64,000 nt of DNA from assembly GCF_013402915.1 (NCBI RefSeq), contig NC_050719.1:1736001-1800000 (forward strand), written 5' to 3'. This document shows, one piece after another, positions 51,279 through 61,747 of the stretch. The stretch's first letter is position 1; each line of letters starts with the position of its first letter. Below the pieces are notes generated by a model. It searched no databases and was not told where the DNA came from. It saw nothing but the letters and a program-made list of their open reading frames with translations. A program made the position numbers and the translations under genes. Source of the stretch: Zygotorulaspora mrakii. Lineage: Eukaryota > Ascomycota > Saccharomycetes > Saccharomycetales > Saccharomycetaceae.

Positions 51279-53288
51279 AGAAGGGGCAATACGTTTTCTC
51301 TCCGATGGACTTTTATAGTTTGTATTAGTAGGTTCGCTATATAATTTCTACATCCTCTTTCAGAAGATTTGCGTATGTGGCGTGATTTTAGCAGCTAAAA
51401 ACAATTCGAAGGTCATGATTCAAATATAAAAACTCCAAATAGGATGTCCGGAAGAACGCTGGCGTGGGCTCTCTTACTTCGGCTGTATCAGTACCTTCTC
51501 TGCTTTTCTTCTTACTTTTTTGGACACACTTCTTGCTATTTGAATAACTCTGGAGCAGCAATACTAGCAGTAGCCACTTCAAGTAAGCACGAAAAATAGA
51601 AACATTCCTTTTTGTCAAGTCTTTACAAAAACATCAAGAGTTATTTTGCTCTTTCTTTGATACGCCTCTTCTGTTTATAACGAAAAAAGGATAGATGTGA
51701 CGAACCATTTAGCTCTTTCACTAATCGCATCATGATAAGCACTGGCGAGTGAAATATTGCAGCGTGTTTGGTTAATTAGTATGATAACTTGTACTTTTAT
51801 TCACTGAGAACACTCCAGCGTTTTGAAAAACAGCGCTCAGGATCAGAGGAATGGGCATTTAATAATACGACTGGAATATTTTAAGTTTAGACAACTTCTA
51901 TGTTTAACGATTGACAGGATAAGAATAAAATTGTTTTTAAATTCTTCAGATATGCATTAAGAATCGCTGTAACGAGAAATATTGGATGCACAGTGAGGCA
52001 AATAATAAATCGAGACTCAGAATTCCGATGGCGGTCACGAGAAGGCCAAGAGCTGTTTTTAGCTTGAATAAATAACTAATCGCTTATAAATCCCTAAAGG
52101 ATATATAACTTCTATTTGGTAGAGGACCCTGTTTTAATTTAGCGGGTAGCGGAACAACAAAATTGTCCTTTGAAAAGTTCATTTCTTCCAACGTTTATAT
52201 TTCAAACCCTGTTCAAATGTGAAAGACATAAAAGATTGTATTATATATTACTTTGAAAGCCAACAAAACTGCATTTTTCAAAGGCCTGAATGCGATATTC
52301 ATCTACCGTGTGTTGTCAAAACCAGTGGACAGAACTGTAATATAACACATTTGTTCAAGTTTAGATTCCTAAAACCCTCATGCCACTTTATGGAAACCAC
52401 TTGACTTACTTGCTGTGGCGAACATGCTTACCAAAAAAAAGTTTGTGCAATTTCAAAATATCTAAAATGCTAAGTCACTTTGCCTCGACCAGTTTTTTTA
52501 TTTGATGTAAACAACATGTCTATCAGACGAAACCGTCTGTATGTAGCATAGCGCATTCGAGTTTTGTTGGTTTAACGTCAGCTTCGGAGTTTTACTTTCA
52601 GATTCGAACTATAAAAAAGCGAAGACATTTCGGGGTTTAAGTTTCCTTATCGGAAACAGTTTCCAATGCATAAAAATGTTTTGGGACTATTAATTACACA
52701 GTCACAGGCCCAGTACCAGGCCCAGTACCAGGGACGAAAAACAAATTCAAGCAAGAATAGACGTACTTCGTGACTAGAGTATATTCGTGAGAATAGTATC
52801 TTTAATGGAATGGAACGAATACAAACTCACGGATATAAATCATAATTAAAAGCTAGACTGCTAAAAAATATGTAATGGCTATTTGCGTTTTATGTATTGG
52901 TAATGATTTGAAGTGAATCCAATGGCATATCTGCAAGTATAATTAATGAGACAGAAACAGGAAAAAGTATACGCAGCTCAATACTCGCGCCAGTTACAAA
53001 GGTGAACAAATGATGAAATTCAATCGAAGCCGTCAGTTGTGCTGAAACAGAAATATGCCACTATCTTGTGGTACTCTAAATAGGGGTGAAATATTGGTAT
53101 TCGTTGAGAATATTACCTTTATGTATATAAAGATTTCACGTTGCCGTGATTTAATGCTGTGCACACTATATCAAGAGGCAATGGACCTGAGCAACACATG
53201 TATAAAAGATGTCTTACAATATAGACATATATACGTACAATCAAAGGAAGAAAAAATTCAATACTTTTAGGACAGAGCAGAAAAAGAA
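51279..53288. other. Gap of 2 kb without a recognisable gene
   Basis: Convergent region between the asparaginase and the adhesin. A 12-bp tandem pair (AGGCCCAGTACC twice) lies near 52707-52732. No gene or RNA recognised. Confidence 0.4.
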
Positions 53289-53356
53289 AGCAGAAGAACA
53301 AAACAGCAGAACAAAACAGCAGAACAAAACAGCAGAACAAAACAGCAGAACAAAAC
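53289..53356. repeat. 13-bp minisatellite just downstream of the adhesin
   Basis: Four perfect copies of AGCAGAACAAAAC (53305-53356) preceded by a fifth copy with a 3-bp insertion (53289-53304). It starts 10 bp beyond the adhesin stop codon, in its 3' untranslated region. Confidence 0.8.
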
Positions 53357-53365
53357 AAAGCATTA

Positions 53366-55129
53366 TTAGATGATCATAAAAGTCAAAAAACAAATAAATC
53401 CACCAAAACCTACACTTAAGCTATTCGCAAAGCCTTCATAAGCTGACAATATAACTGATGTTGAGAGGGCATTGTTTGATAACGAGACAGCAGATGAGCT
53501 TACTGGCGCAACTAAGATGGTTTCCGAACTGGTCCTACTAGCAGCAGAGCCAGCAAATGTCGAGGTGATTCTAGTTTGTTTAGATTCTGTTTCTGCTAAA
53601 GAACTTTCGGCAGTGGAAATAGAGGTGATAAAAGGAAATTTGCTATTTTCAGAATATACCGGAAAAGCTGTATAGCTTGTAGCTTGACTTTTTTGTGTCA
53701 TAGAAGTGGTTGTCAAAGATGTTACCTGCGCAGTCGATTGAGTAGCTACTATGGTACCTGTTGAAGACAGAACAGTAACAGGATATTTAGTGGTGTAAGT
53801 TACCATTTCAGCGTTCTCAAGAGTAGTAACTTTTGCCAAAGTAGATTTCACAGATAGTGTGACAGGACAAATTGTCGTATATTCGGTGACAATACCATTC
53901 TCAGTACTAGTGATTGTTAAAGTATATGATCTAGTTGCTAAAGATGGACCTGGAAACGAAGAGCTTGGAATCGAAGAACTTGGAACCGAAGAACTTGGAA
54001 TAGAAGAGCTTGGAATTGATGAAGTTGGAATCGAAGAAGTTGGAACCGAAGAACTTGGAATAGAAGAGCTTGGAACCGAAGAGCTTGGAATAGAAGAGCT
54101 TGGAATTGATGAACTTGGAATTGATGAACTTGGTACGGACGAGCTTGGAATCGAAGAAGTTGGAATCGATGAAGTTGGAACCGAGGAACTTGGAATAGAA
54201 GAGCTTGGAATTGATGAAGTTGGAATCGATGAAGTTGGAATCGAAGAAGTTGGAACCGAAGAAGTTGGAACCGATGAACTTGGAATCGAAGAAGTTGGAA
54301 CCGAAGAAGTTGGAATAGAAGAGCTTGGAATTGATGAACTTGGTACAGACGAGCTTGGAATCGAAGAAGTTGGAATCGAAGAAGTTGGAACCGAAGAACT
54401 TGGAATAGAAGAGCTTGGAATTGATGAACTTGGAATTGATGAACTTGGTACGGACGAGCTTGGGACCGAAGAACTTGGGACCGATGAACTTGAACTAGTC
54501 GGTTCACAAGAGGCACACTTATTTGTCCAATACGACAGTGGGAAATCGGCGTTTGAATTTCCGTTATTGTCAGCATTGCATCCTGTCATCAAATCAAATG
54601 TTTGTTTTCCCCATTTCCAACCACCATGTCTATTGTGATACTCATATTGGATCTGAAAGCTAGGCATTAATACTCTACAGGGATCTTCAACGGCTGGGTG
54701 ACCATATACCTCAAATGTTGCTGTGTAGTCTGTTGGGTCTTGAATCAAAAAAACATTTTCATTGAAACCATAAAGCTGATGAGTTCCTCGAGGTCCGTTT
54801 ATACCGATAATTTTCAGAGACCACAAATATTTCAGATCAATTTTTTGTGCACCTTTAACATTGATAGTAATCTGGTAGGTATTACCTGCCATCCATTTTA
54901 CAGATAGTACGTTCATGGTGTACTCCATAATGTTTTCGTTCTTTTCATGCCAGTGAAAATTCAAATCTGGACATAGAGGTTCGAATGTGTGACAAGATAC
55001 ACCACCACTGCCACCACCATGCCTGTTCAAAGCTAAATTTGTTGTCGAAGAATGATGTTGATCTGTAGCTAAAATCTGTTGTCCACATAATAAAAAGACG
55101 AAAAACTCAAGTAAATGAAAGAAAATCAT
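53366..55129 (-). CDS. FLO11-type GPI-anchored adhesin
   Basis: Cell-surface flocculin of 587 residues. A hydrophobic signal sequence (about 22 residues) is followed by a Flo11 N-terminal fibronectin-III-like domain (about 40-208): CPDLNFHW, TYQITINVKGAQKIDLKYLWSLKIIGINGP, QLYGFNENVFL, FQIQYEYH, FDLMTGC. This domain mediates homotypic, pH-dependent cell-cell binding. Residues 214-393 are 36 tandem five-residue Ser/Thr-Pro repeats. A Thr-rich stalk follows with the Flo11-type motif STENGIVTEYTTICPVT. The C-terminus is hydrophobic after a small-residue stretch (SLSNNALST), fitting GPI attachment. It is much shorter than S. cerevisiae Flo11 (over 1,300 residues), chiefly in the stalk. A 2.8-kb upstream gap recalls the long FLO11 promoter. 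Confidence 0.93.
   Translation of the reverse strand: MIFFHLLEFFVFLLCGQQILATDQHHSSTTNLALNRHGGGSGGVSCHTFEPLCPDLNFHWHEKNENIMEYTMNVLSVKWMAGNTYQITINVKGAQKIDLKYLWSLKIIGINGPRGTHQLYGFNENVFLIQDPTDYTATFEVYGHPAVEDPCRVLMPSFQIQYEYHNRHGGWKWGKQTFDLMTGCNADNNGNSNADFPLSYWTNKCASCEPTSSSSSVPSSSVPSSSVPSSSIPSSSIPSSSIPSSSVPTSSIPTSSIPSSSVPSSSIPSSSIPTSSVPTSSIPSSSVPTSSVPTSSIPTSSIPTSSIPSSSIPSSSVPTSSIPTSSIPSSSVPSSSIPSSSIPSSSIPSSSVPSSSIPSSSVPTSSIPTSSIPSSSIPSSSVPSSSIPSSSFPGPSLATRSYTLTITSTENGIVTEYTTICPVTLSVKSTLAKVTTLENAEMVTYTTKYPVTVLSSTGTIVATQSTAQVTSLTTTSMTQKSQATSYTAFPVYSENSKFPFITSISTAESSLAETESKQTRITSTFAGSAASRTSSETILVAPVSSSAVSLSNNALSTSVILSAYEGFANSLSVGFGGFICFLTFMII
53951..54490 (-). repeat. Coding minisatellite: 36 x 15 bp in the adhesin
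   Basis: Thirty-six consecutive 15-bp units encoding (S/T)SS(V/I)P, the last with F in place of V/I; no unit is out of frame. Higher-order blocks (for example TSSIP-TSSIP-SSSVP) recur, pointing to unequal crossing-over. Such tracts usually vary in length between strains. Confidence 0.95.
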
Positions 55130-56604
55130 GGCTATTTGATTTTCTGAACGTTGCTTATTTGGATAGATTCATTTATGAAACCTTCATTAGGCAAGAATCA
55201 TTAAAGAAAGTTCATTCTCTTCAACCAATTTATAGGTACAAGAAATTTCCCTTCCGTGCTCAAATTCATTCGCTCATAATCGAATCTCTAAGTAAGAGTG
55301 CGAGGAATTGGTAGTGCAGACTTCAAAAGTCATCTAAACTGCAATCTGGAACAACATCGTTTACTGGTGACTTTGAGATTATTTCCCTTTTTGAGAATCT
55401 GCTATAAGCTCGAAACTTAGCCTCTAGGTGAAAGTGTCACTTCACCACCTCCAGTTGTGTGTGTTAATCTAACCTCCACACTTTCTTTGTTTTTGATTAG
55501 TCGGACTTACTAAGAGCCTATTCGGAAAAACTGCATAGAAAAAAAACTTCTTTTTGTGCCGATCACGCCAACCGCCTCTCCTAGTGACAAATAACTTGCA
55601 TTGTAGCGCGTATAAAAAAAATTTTCTGTACAGAAGCGTTCATCAAAAAAAGTAAAGTGCATACCCCTTAGCTGGGGGAGAGGGGTAACGTGGGATGTGT
55701 AGAAGGGGCAACGGCATGCATTGCCTGAAGAGTTTCAGAAATGTTCTCTTCTTCCATGCATAGTAAATCTATTCAGGATGCAGTGGCAGCTGTCTGCATT
55801 CTGTACATTTTCCCTTCTACATTCATTTGTAAGCATTAGTTAGAGCCCTGACTAAGTGTAATATCTGTGGTTCCTTTTCGGAATGACAGATGATAGTTGC
55901 GGTTTTGGTTATGAGTCTCGAGACAGTGGTGTGATATTAGAAAAGATCACACCTAAACGAATGCTGATGATATGTGCAGTTGTGAGAGTATCTGTAGTTC
56001 CCTTTTGGGTATTTCTTGCGTGGAACCGACTGTGGGCGCAATTGTCTTCCGGTTAATGCTTAAGGATAAGGGGCATTTCTCGAAAGGCAATTAATGATCA
56101 CATTCTATAAAGATTTAGCATTGGGATCGCCCTGCATTAATTGCCAATTTGATAAAGAACACTATCTCCTCACACGTTAAATGTGAAGTGTGTCTTTGCA
56201 GAGCTAGATTATCGATAGTTAGGCCAATATGCCCGATTACAGGATCAAGCTCTCCAATTTCAACCTTTATTCGGAAAGATTTCAGATATCTTTGGAAGGA
56301 AATCCCTTATATTGTGGTCTAGCATTGTATTTTTCTCAGGTTCACTTATTTGTGGGGTAAGTAAAAGTGTTTGGTGGCTAGTTTTTGGGAGATCTGTTTC
56401 CGGAATTGGTGGTGGTGGTGGTATCACCACCTTGTCGAGCATCATTATTAGTGGCTCATATTTTCAGACAGATTCTTTGACTTCTTGAAATGAAGAAGCT
56501 GAGACAATTTACTACGTACAATCAATGTTTGTATGGTTAGGAGATTTTTAACTTTTTATAAATTCAAAAATGCATTCGAAGGTATCAAAAACATCGTCCT
56601 TTGA
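55130..56604. other. Adhesin upstream region
   Basis: No gene recognised. An AGGTGAA/TTCACC inverted pair lies at 55426-55446 within an 11-mer shared with 25.9-26.0 kb. A (GGT)5 run followed by ATCACCACC (56408-56431) can form a hairpin; a short proline-rich frame on the minus strand there is a by-product of it. Confidence 0.45.
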
Positions 56605-57010
56605 TGTTGAAATATAGACCAATATTATGAGAGAAATTAGATATATGAAAGAGATGACTTATAGGAATCAGAAAAAAGACAATTGGTCTGTACAACAAAA
56701 TGAACGAAGTCAGATGAGGCTCCAGCAGAATATCAATCGATACTGGAAAGAAATCGGATGACAATCTATCGCGAGACGTTTACAATTCAGGAATCTGACT
56801 TCTAAAGAGTCTATGGCATGGAACAAGAAATAACAGTTAGACTACGGATTCTATGGGATTAGAAATGGGTGTGATGACGATGAAAATACTTCAATCGTTG
56901 TCCCTTCTTCTGGTTCAATAGGTGCAAAATGTCAGGTACGAATACCAATTAGTTTTATCTCAATTCATGTTATAGGAAACGAAGGATTTATATATCTCTA
57001 TGATTGAATC
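56605..57010 (+). repeat. Dispersed repeat copy 1, possible solo LTR
   Basis: About 400 bp alignable by eye with 61748-62136 in the same orientation. Both copies start with TGTTGAAATA, like Ty1-type LTRs (TGTTGGAATA). Shared blocks include AATATCAATCGATA, the CGAGACG region, AATTCAGGAATCTGA and TTGTCCC. The start and length fit a solo LTR, but the 3' boundary and a target-site duplication are not clear. Confidence 0.55.
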
Positions 57011-57988
57011 ATAGTATCATTATCAATATCCAATCCAGTTACTATTAGCAACTCCGAAGAAGATATTCTTTCCAAATACTATGGAGGGCACATTCTGTTA
57101 TACATTCATTAATGGGAAACTTGACTTAAAGCCAGGAACAGAAAGGCATATATTGCAGACAATTATATCAGATAAATCTAAATTGAAAGAATTTTCAGCG
57201 TATTTCCAGAGTAACGATGACACTTTTGTTGCTTCTTATTTTCCTGGATCCCATATCTACGCATAAGATTTACGATAAACTCATGATGGAAAACGAGCAG
57301 ACCATATTCAAAGAAAAGCTGAGATCTGCAGTGGATCCTCCCTTGCTATGTTCACAGGTACTAGAAAATACTACGTTGATTCTCGTACATTCAGAAAGGC
57401 AAACCGTCAACAACGAAGATAACTCCGCTCTCCATATTATGCGCCTGGACACCTGCCGCTAAATTGGCATTAAAACGCATTAGTCAGTCCTCCTATTAGC
57501 GGCAAAACATACAGGCTATTGAACGAATATGAACAAGTGAAAGGATAAGAGGAAAATAAATTCATATCAACACGTCATGATGAATGACTAAAAAATAGCA
57601 TTTTCTGAAATGAGCAGATAGATAAATGTCAACTTTATTCGAAGCTAATTATAGCCTCACGTTCACCCTATCTCGTATTGCATGATTCGGGAAAAATAGG
57701 AAACGTACCAGTAGGGCACAGTTTTTATATATGATATCTCTGGGAAATCGCTCAGCAGTTCATTGCCTCAGGAAGTTAAACGCATGTCGGATGGGATCAA
57801 CTAGGTAGTGGTAGTAAGAAAATTATATTAGAATATTGGCAAGTACTTGATATTACGTGAATCACATACAATTGCGTTCAACAGATAGGGTGGAGTGCTA
57901 TAAATGAGCGCACAATCTGTTATTAGAAAACGTATTTGGCTTGGTCGGCTGCTGTCTCAGAACAACAATTAAAAGTGAACAGAAAAAT
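57011..57988. other. No recognised gene
   Basis: Two adjoining plus-strand open stretches (57081-57266 and 57217-57462) look mildly coding-like and overlap in different frames, as a decayed gene would, but match no family I know. The rest is the upstream region of the next gene. Confidence 0.35.
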
Positions 57989-58699
57989 ATGCCAACAAGA
58001 TCATTTGAAGTCTTACTAGTAGTGATTTTGATTACCTCTTCTATTGCTCGGACAACCTTAGCTGTTAACGTCGAACATTTAAGTCAGGTCATGATGCACA
58101 CACCTACCGGGGCAACGCAACAGCAACTTTGTTGGCTGGTAGAGAATAGCTATATTGATGCTTTAAGTGATAACACAGGTAAGACCTTTCGTACATGCAG
58201 ATTTGCAAATGAAGATTTGCCTGCTTTTAGATTGAGATCAGAAATTTTAGAAGTCCCACCTACAACAGATGCTGAAAAGGGGCAACCTTGGTTAAATCTC
58301 TCATCGTATTCTGGACCTAGGCCATTCGACAATGAGACTGATTATTGTACGGATATCATTCAATATGTGATACAACCAATGTATGATGATCAAGGGAGGC
58401 ATGTATCTGAGGCATCGAACGCTGGCAGGTTTGAACGTACAACGAATAATGGTTCAGACTAGACGGTTTCCTTGAAGGATCCTCAACACCACTGGAGATC
58501 CGATAGTGAGTCGGAAATAGAGCAGTGTGTAGATGAAAGGTGCTACGACGTTCGTGATTGCTTAATACTAAACAAAAAATGTGCGCAATGCTCCAATAGC
58601 GGAGCGGGCGAACAGACATACTGTGACTGGCATATGTCTTACATAATGCACTCTTTTGTAGTGTGGTGCTGGTACACCATTCAGCACACCTGTAAGTAA
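57989..58699 (+). pseudogene. Secreted Cys-rich protein of unknown family, interrupted by a stop
   Basis: From the ATG at 57989 the product starts with a signal peptide: a short basic start, a hydrophobic core (EVLLVVILITSS) and a cleavable region near TTLAVN. A hydrophilic domain with N-glycosylation sequons (NLSS, NETD) follows. A TAG at 58460-58462 ends it, but the same frame stays open from there to 58699. That part has a dense Cys series (CVDERCYDVRDC, KKCAQCSNSGAG, CDWH, CWYT, TCK), which looks like the end of one secreted, disulfide-rich protein. No homologue recognised. Small secreted Cys-rich proteins include cell-wall and antagonistic proteins; nothing here decides the role. Confidence 0.6.
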
Positions 58700-59195
58700 T
58701 AGCCTAGTCCAGGATTAGTACCTGATATCTATTTTCAAGTTCAACTTTTACACGCCTGGACGTATATTACACCTCAGCTTTTATGGTAGACCCGAAATCA
58801 TGTTATTATTATTCATAAGACATAAAACTCTGAATACAAGCGTGGCTGCATTATGTTCATCTATTGTGTCCATAAAGCTTACGATTGGAGCGGTAGTCGT
58901 AATTTATTCGTAATAAGACCTGATAGATTTCGACTAAATATAAAAATTTTCTCCCAAAGAAAAAGCACAACCATTTGGAAACTAGAATATCTCAGCATCG
59001 TTTTATTCCAAGTATCATTCAACTATTGTGGCGTTTTCCAATTTCTGTTTTTGTTGAAATAGTTTTCAGAAGAAATAATCTGTACCCAAGAAACAATTAG
59101 ATTGCCAAAGTAATAAAACAGCTCTATTCTGATATATGTTTTCAGAGCGACAAGTTAAATGAGGGTCAAGTTGTCACGGTGCAAGTAGCAGTCTG
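58700..59195. other. No gene seen
   Basis: AT-rich spacer. A 69-codon open stretch at 58853-59062 has no known motif. Confidence 0.4.
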
Positions 59196-59435
59196 ATGAC
59201 GCTGCATGGTAGGGGATTAGAGCGTGGTGTGACCTATTCATGCGCGGAATCCTGCAGATGCGCGGCTGTAGCAGCCCTGCCGGGAATGATACTTGACGTA
59301 GATGGCAGATATGTGGCAGTAAATGGCTGGCTACTAGACAGGAAAATACGCAGACTGGTAAATCCCACCAACAGGAGTCTTTTAAGGTCTCTCTACGGCA
59401 AGCAGAGAAAAAACACTGTCGCAACAGCTTTGTGA
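59196..59435 (+). pseudogene. Relic A of an unrecognised gene family
   Basis: Short open frame whose second half (from the ATG at 59286: MILDVDGRYVAVNGWLL..VNPT) matches the start of relic B at 60028 (MIIDINGRYVIANGWLM..VNPT). The upstream DNA of both is also alike (GCGGAAT, CCGCG, then the ATG). After about 35 codons relic A diverges and ends. The segment is richer in GC than its surroundings. Function unknown. Confidence 0.5.
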
Positions 59436-59529
59436 CTTTGGCGGTGGTCAATTTACTATGTGACGTGACTTTGGTGGTGGTAGGTACGTGACTTTGGTGG
59501 TGGTAGGTACGTGACATTGCTGGGGTTGA
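59429..59529 (+). repeat. 23-bp GT-rich tandem repeat
   Basis: Two near-identical units at 59461-59483 and 59484-59506 (core GTGACTTTGGTGGTGGTAG), a degenerate third to 59529, and a partial earlier unit from 59429. G and T dominate the plus strand. The period is close to the long telomeric repeats of some yeasts, but the motif does not match any I know. Confidence 0.6.
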
Positions 59530-60027
59530 GGTTTTTTGCGAACAAGAAGAGGTACAAAGCTGTAACTTTGCGTAGTTACTGGGAAGTAGTGCAAGTGTAC
59601 TACTAGCCTACATTTTTGGGCCTCCAGCGGGCTGTCCAGGCACTTGAGAGTAGCTGAAAGTTGAAAAGAGATTGTCGTCTAGATCGTGAAGGAGTGACAT
59701 TTCGGTTGCGGTTTACTGAAAAATGAATGAAGAGTGTGAAGCTCTATTGGCACATAAAGAGCCAAGTGCCTGAGAGATCGGTTGGATGAGCCATGTTGAT
59801 TCTCGTAGCACATGAGGAAACCAGTGAAATGATCATCAACAACGAGGAATAAGTTTTTCACAGCTAGCGCGGTTGAAAAAGATGACGCGGTTGGCTGAAA
59901 AGAGCGCTAAGTTTTTCTCGGACCTCGAGATATATAAAGGCGAAGCGGGGGAGGAGCTCGAGAAAATAGTTTTTCCTTTTTCATTCGCGGAATTATACAG
60001 GCACCGCGCTGACGCGGTTCCGCAAGA
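59530..60027. other. Spacer between relics A and B
   Basis: No gene recognised. The last 45 bp resemble the DNA just upstream of the relic A ATG. Confidence 0.35.
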
Positions 60028-61117
60028 ATGATAATTGACATAAATGGTAGATATGTCATAGCCAATGGCTGGCTCATGTATACTAGAGCACGCAAATAGG
60101 TAAATCCCACAAGTCCTAGACCTAGAGACTTATCAGTAGCCAATAGAGACAAAATACTTTCCGATGGGCTATGTGGCTGGAATACGATATTCAGTACGGA
60201 GGGGATAATTATAAGAGGTTGTGATGCTGAGCTCTTTGACTTTATAGCATTAGACGAGTACAAATTTGCCCAATTACCACACAAAAAGATAGTTCTTGAG
60301 ACACAAGAGTTTAGAAAGCGCAACTCAAAAAAAGTAGAGTACACCTTCTCATTTTCTTGTCACAGGGTATATCTGAGACGGAAGCAGCATAGGTACTTGA
60401 CATCGGCATGCCAAGAGCAGTCTGTTGATATGTTGCGTTTTCTCTAATGTACCTGCATTATGTTTACCTCCGCGCCGAAAGAACGGCTGCAAACTACGTT
60501 AACAAAGATATGAAAGCTGGCATTGCGTCCATGGTGAAGACGTTATCCCCAAATACCATCAACCTGTACGTGGTCAATCTTGGACACAAGCTCTTTGTTT
60601 TGTTCAACGGACATCGACTATCGCCGTTTGAAGAGTACGCATTTCTTCCAGAGGATGAGATCATTCTGCTTACAGAAAACTTGGAGATCAAAGAGAAGGT
60701 GAGTGAAAAGATGGAGATTCTGGGTAGGTGCTTTAGCAGCTGTATCCGTAGTGATGAATACCGCGAGTACCTGGTGCGCTGGGTGCGCATGTGCCCGTTT
60801 GACTTTCCCACATGGGCCAGCTTTGAACTTGCCTGTCCTGAGAATACAGTGTCAAAAGTAAGACGGCTGCTTGATACTATCCAATTTCTGGTTCGGTGTA
60901 CCAGCTTTGCCACAACAGAAATGTTAAGGAGCCTGAAAAGTGGTTTACATCAGGGAAGTTCCTTCCACCTGAGAACTTTTGGAGCGGGTTCGGCAACCTG
61001 TACAGCAGGGTTGTGAGGTGGAACAGCATTGAGTCGTCGGCCCGCATAGCAGAGCAAACGCGCCACAAATTTAAAGCAGAAGACTTTTGGAAAAGAACTA
61101 CGAATAATATGGCATAA
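60028..61117 (+). pseudogene. Relic B of an unrecognised gene family, about 360 codons
   Basis: Three plus-strand frames in succession look like one protein. Part 1: ATG 60028 to 60447, with an early TAG at 60097-60099, then a long sensible stretch including FDFIALDEYKFAQLPHKK. Part 2: 60447-about 60900, with INLYVVNLGHKLFVLFNGH and FLPEDEIILLTEN. Part 3: about 60900-61117, with KWFTSGKFLPPENFWSGFG and RIAEQTRHKFKAEDFWKR. So there is one nonsense and two frameshifts. Base composition is clearly richer in GC than the flanks. The last about 20 codons also occur, more decayed, at 39309-39367, directly upstream of the intact MFS gene. I do not recognise the family. Confidence 0.55.
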
Positions 61118-61530
61118 AATGGTGAACACGATGAAGATATAAAAAGTCACTGGTGTCGAAGAATGTACGTGGGTTTAGTCTCAAGTGGTAGGACAATTAA
61201 ATAGAACAAATGGGTGGCATTAAAGGCTTCAAAGAAGAAGGCTTTGAAATTGCTGAAGTTGAAGAAGTCTCATCAAAAAGCATAGAGAACGTATTCCCGA
61301 CTCACCAACCTGATGATCTCGTTTCAGCCAATGTTCGTGAAATATGCGAGAGATATGAATTGCCCGAATATAAAGACATCTTAGAGAGAGGGGCTTTGCT
61401 GGCTAATAGACCTGAAATTTTTGAGAGTGATGAAAACTCAGAAGCTGAAAAGAGGTTATCCGGGGAGAAACATACTCATCTACTGTTATCCATTTTGCGG
61501 TCAAAGATACTGGCAGTTATCTGCACTTCA
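61060..61530 (+). repeat. Diverged duplicate of 39309-39780
   Basis: Shared from AGCAAACGCGCCACAAAT onward through the upstream region (GATGAAGATATAAAAAGTCAC, GTAGGACAA.TAAATAGAACAAATG) and the first about 100 codons of the MFS transporter. Similarity ends abruptly after the ICTS codons at about 61530. Divergence includes upstream indels and many substitutions, so the duplication is old. Confidence 0.85.
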
Positions 61531-61542
61531 CACACCATCTGA
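61210..61542 (+). pseudogene. Truncated copy of the MFS transporter
   Basis: Encodes 110 residues corresponding to the acidic N-tail and the start of helix 1 of the 39466-41166 transporter: IKGFKEEGFEIAEVEEVSSKS versus IKGFEEKGIVIDEVEEVSSKS, REICERYELPEYKD versus REICEKYDLLEYED, LLANRPE in both. It ends at HTI, where homology is lost, so eleven helices are missing. The N-tail alone cannot transport. Confidence 0.9.
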
Positions 61543-61567
61543 ATTCACAACTCTCAACACTGCCTTC

Positions 61568-61741
61568 AAATTTACGCGTTATATATATAAACCATAACAC
61601 AATCGATGAGTGCGGCGTCACAGCGGCTCCAATGACGTTCTCTGTGGTCCAACGGCACTTGAATCTCACCTTTGACAGATATCCTTTTCTTAGTCCCTTT
61701 GCCATCAATCAGTTTGTATCTGAGTTTAGAAAACCGTGATA
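61568..61741 (-). other. Short coding-like stretch, possible retroelement protease relic
   Basis: The minus strand reads through KLIDGKGTKKRISVKGEIQ and PLDHRERHWSRCDAALID, in the pattern of an aspartic-protease-like retroelement domain. It directly abuts the LTR-like repeat starting at 61748. Weak evidence; the family is a guess. Confidence 0.2.
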
Positions 61742-61747
61742 CAATAG

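Noticed and set aside
53938..54576. 212-codon minus-strand frame rich in Q, F, L, R across the adhesin repeats
   Set aside because: Out-of-frame reading of the same repeat array; the adhesin frame has the signal peptide, Flo11 domain and GPI signal.
53859..54638. Plus-strand 259-codon open frame opposite the adhesin
   Set aside because: It is kept open by the 15-bp repeat (E-L-G-I/T-E type pentamers) and has no homology; it is a shadow of the minus-strand adhesin.
56260..56445. 61-codon frame with a run of prolines
   Set aside because: The proline run is just the (GGT)n tract read backwards; no other support.
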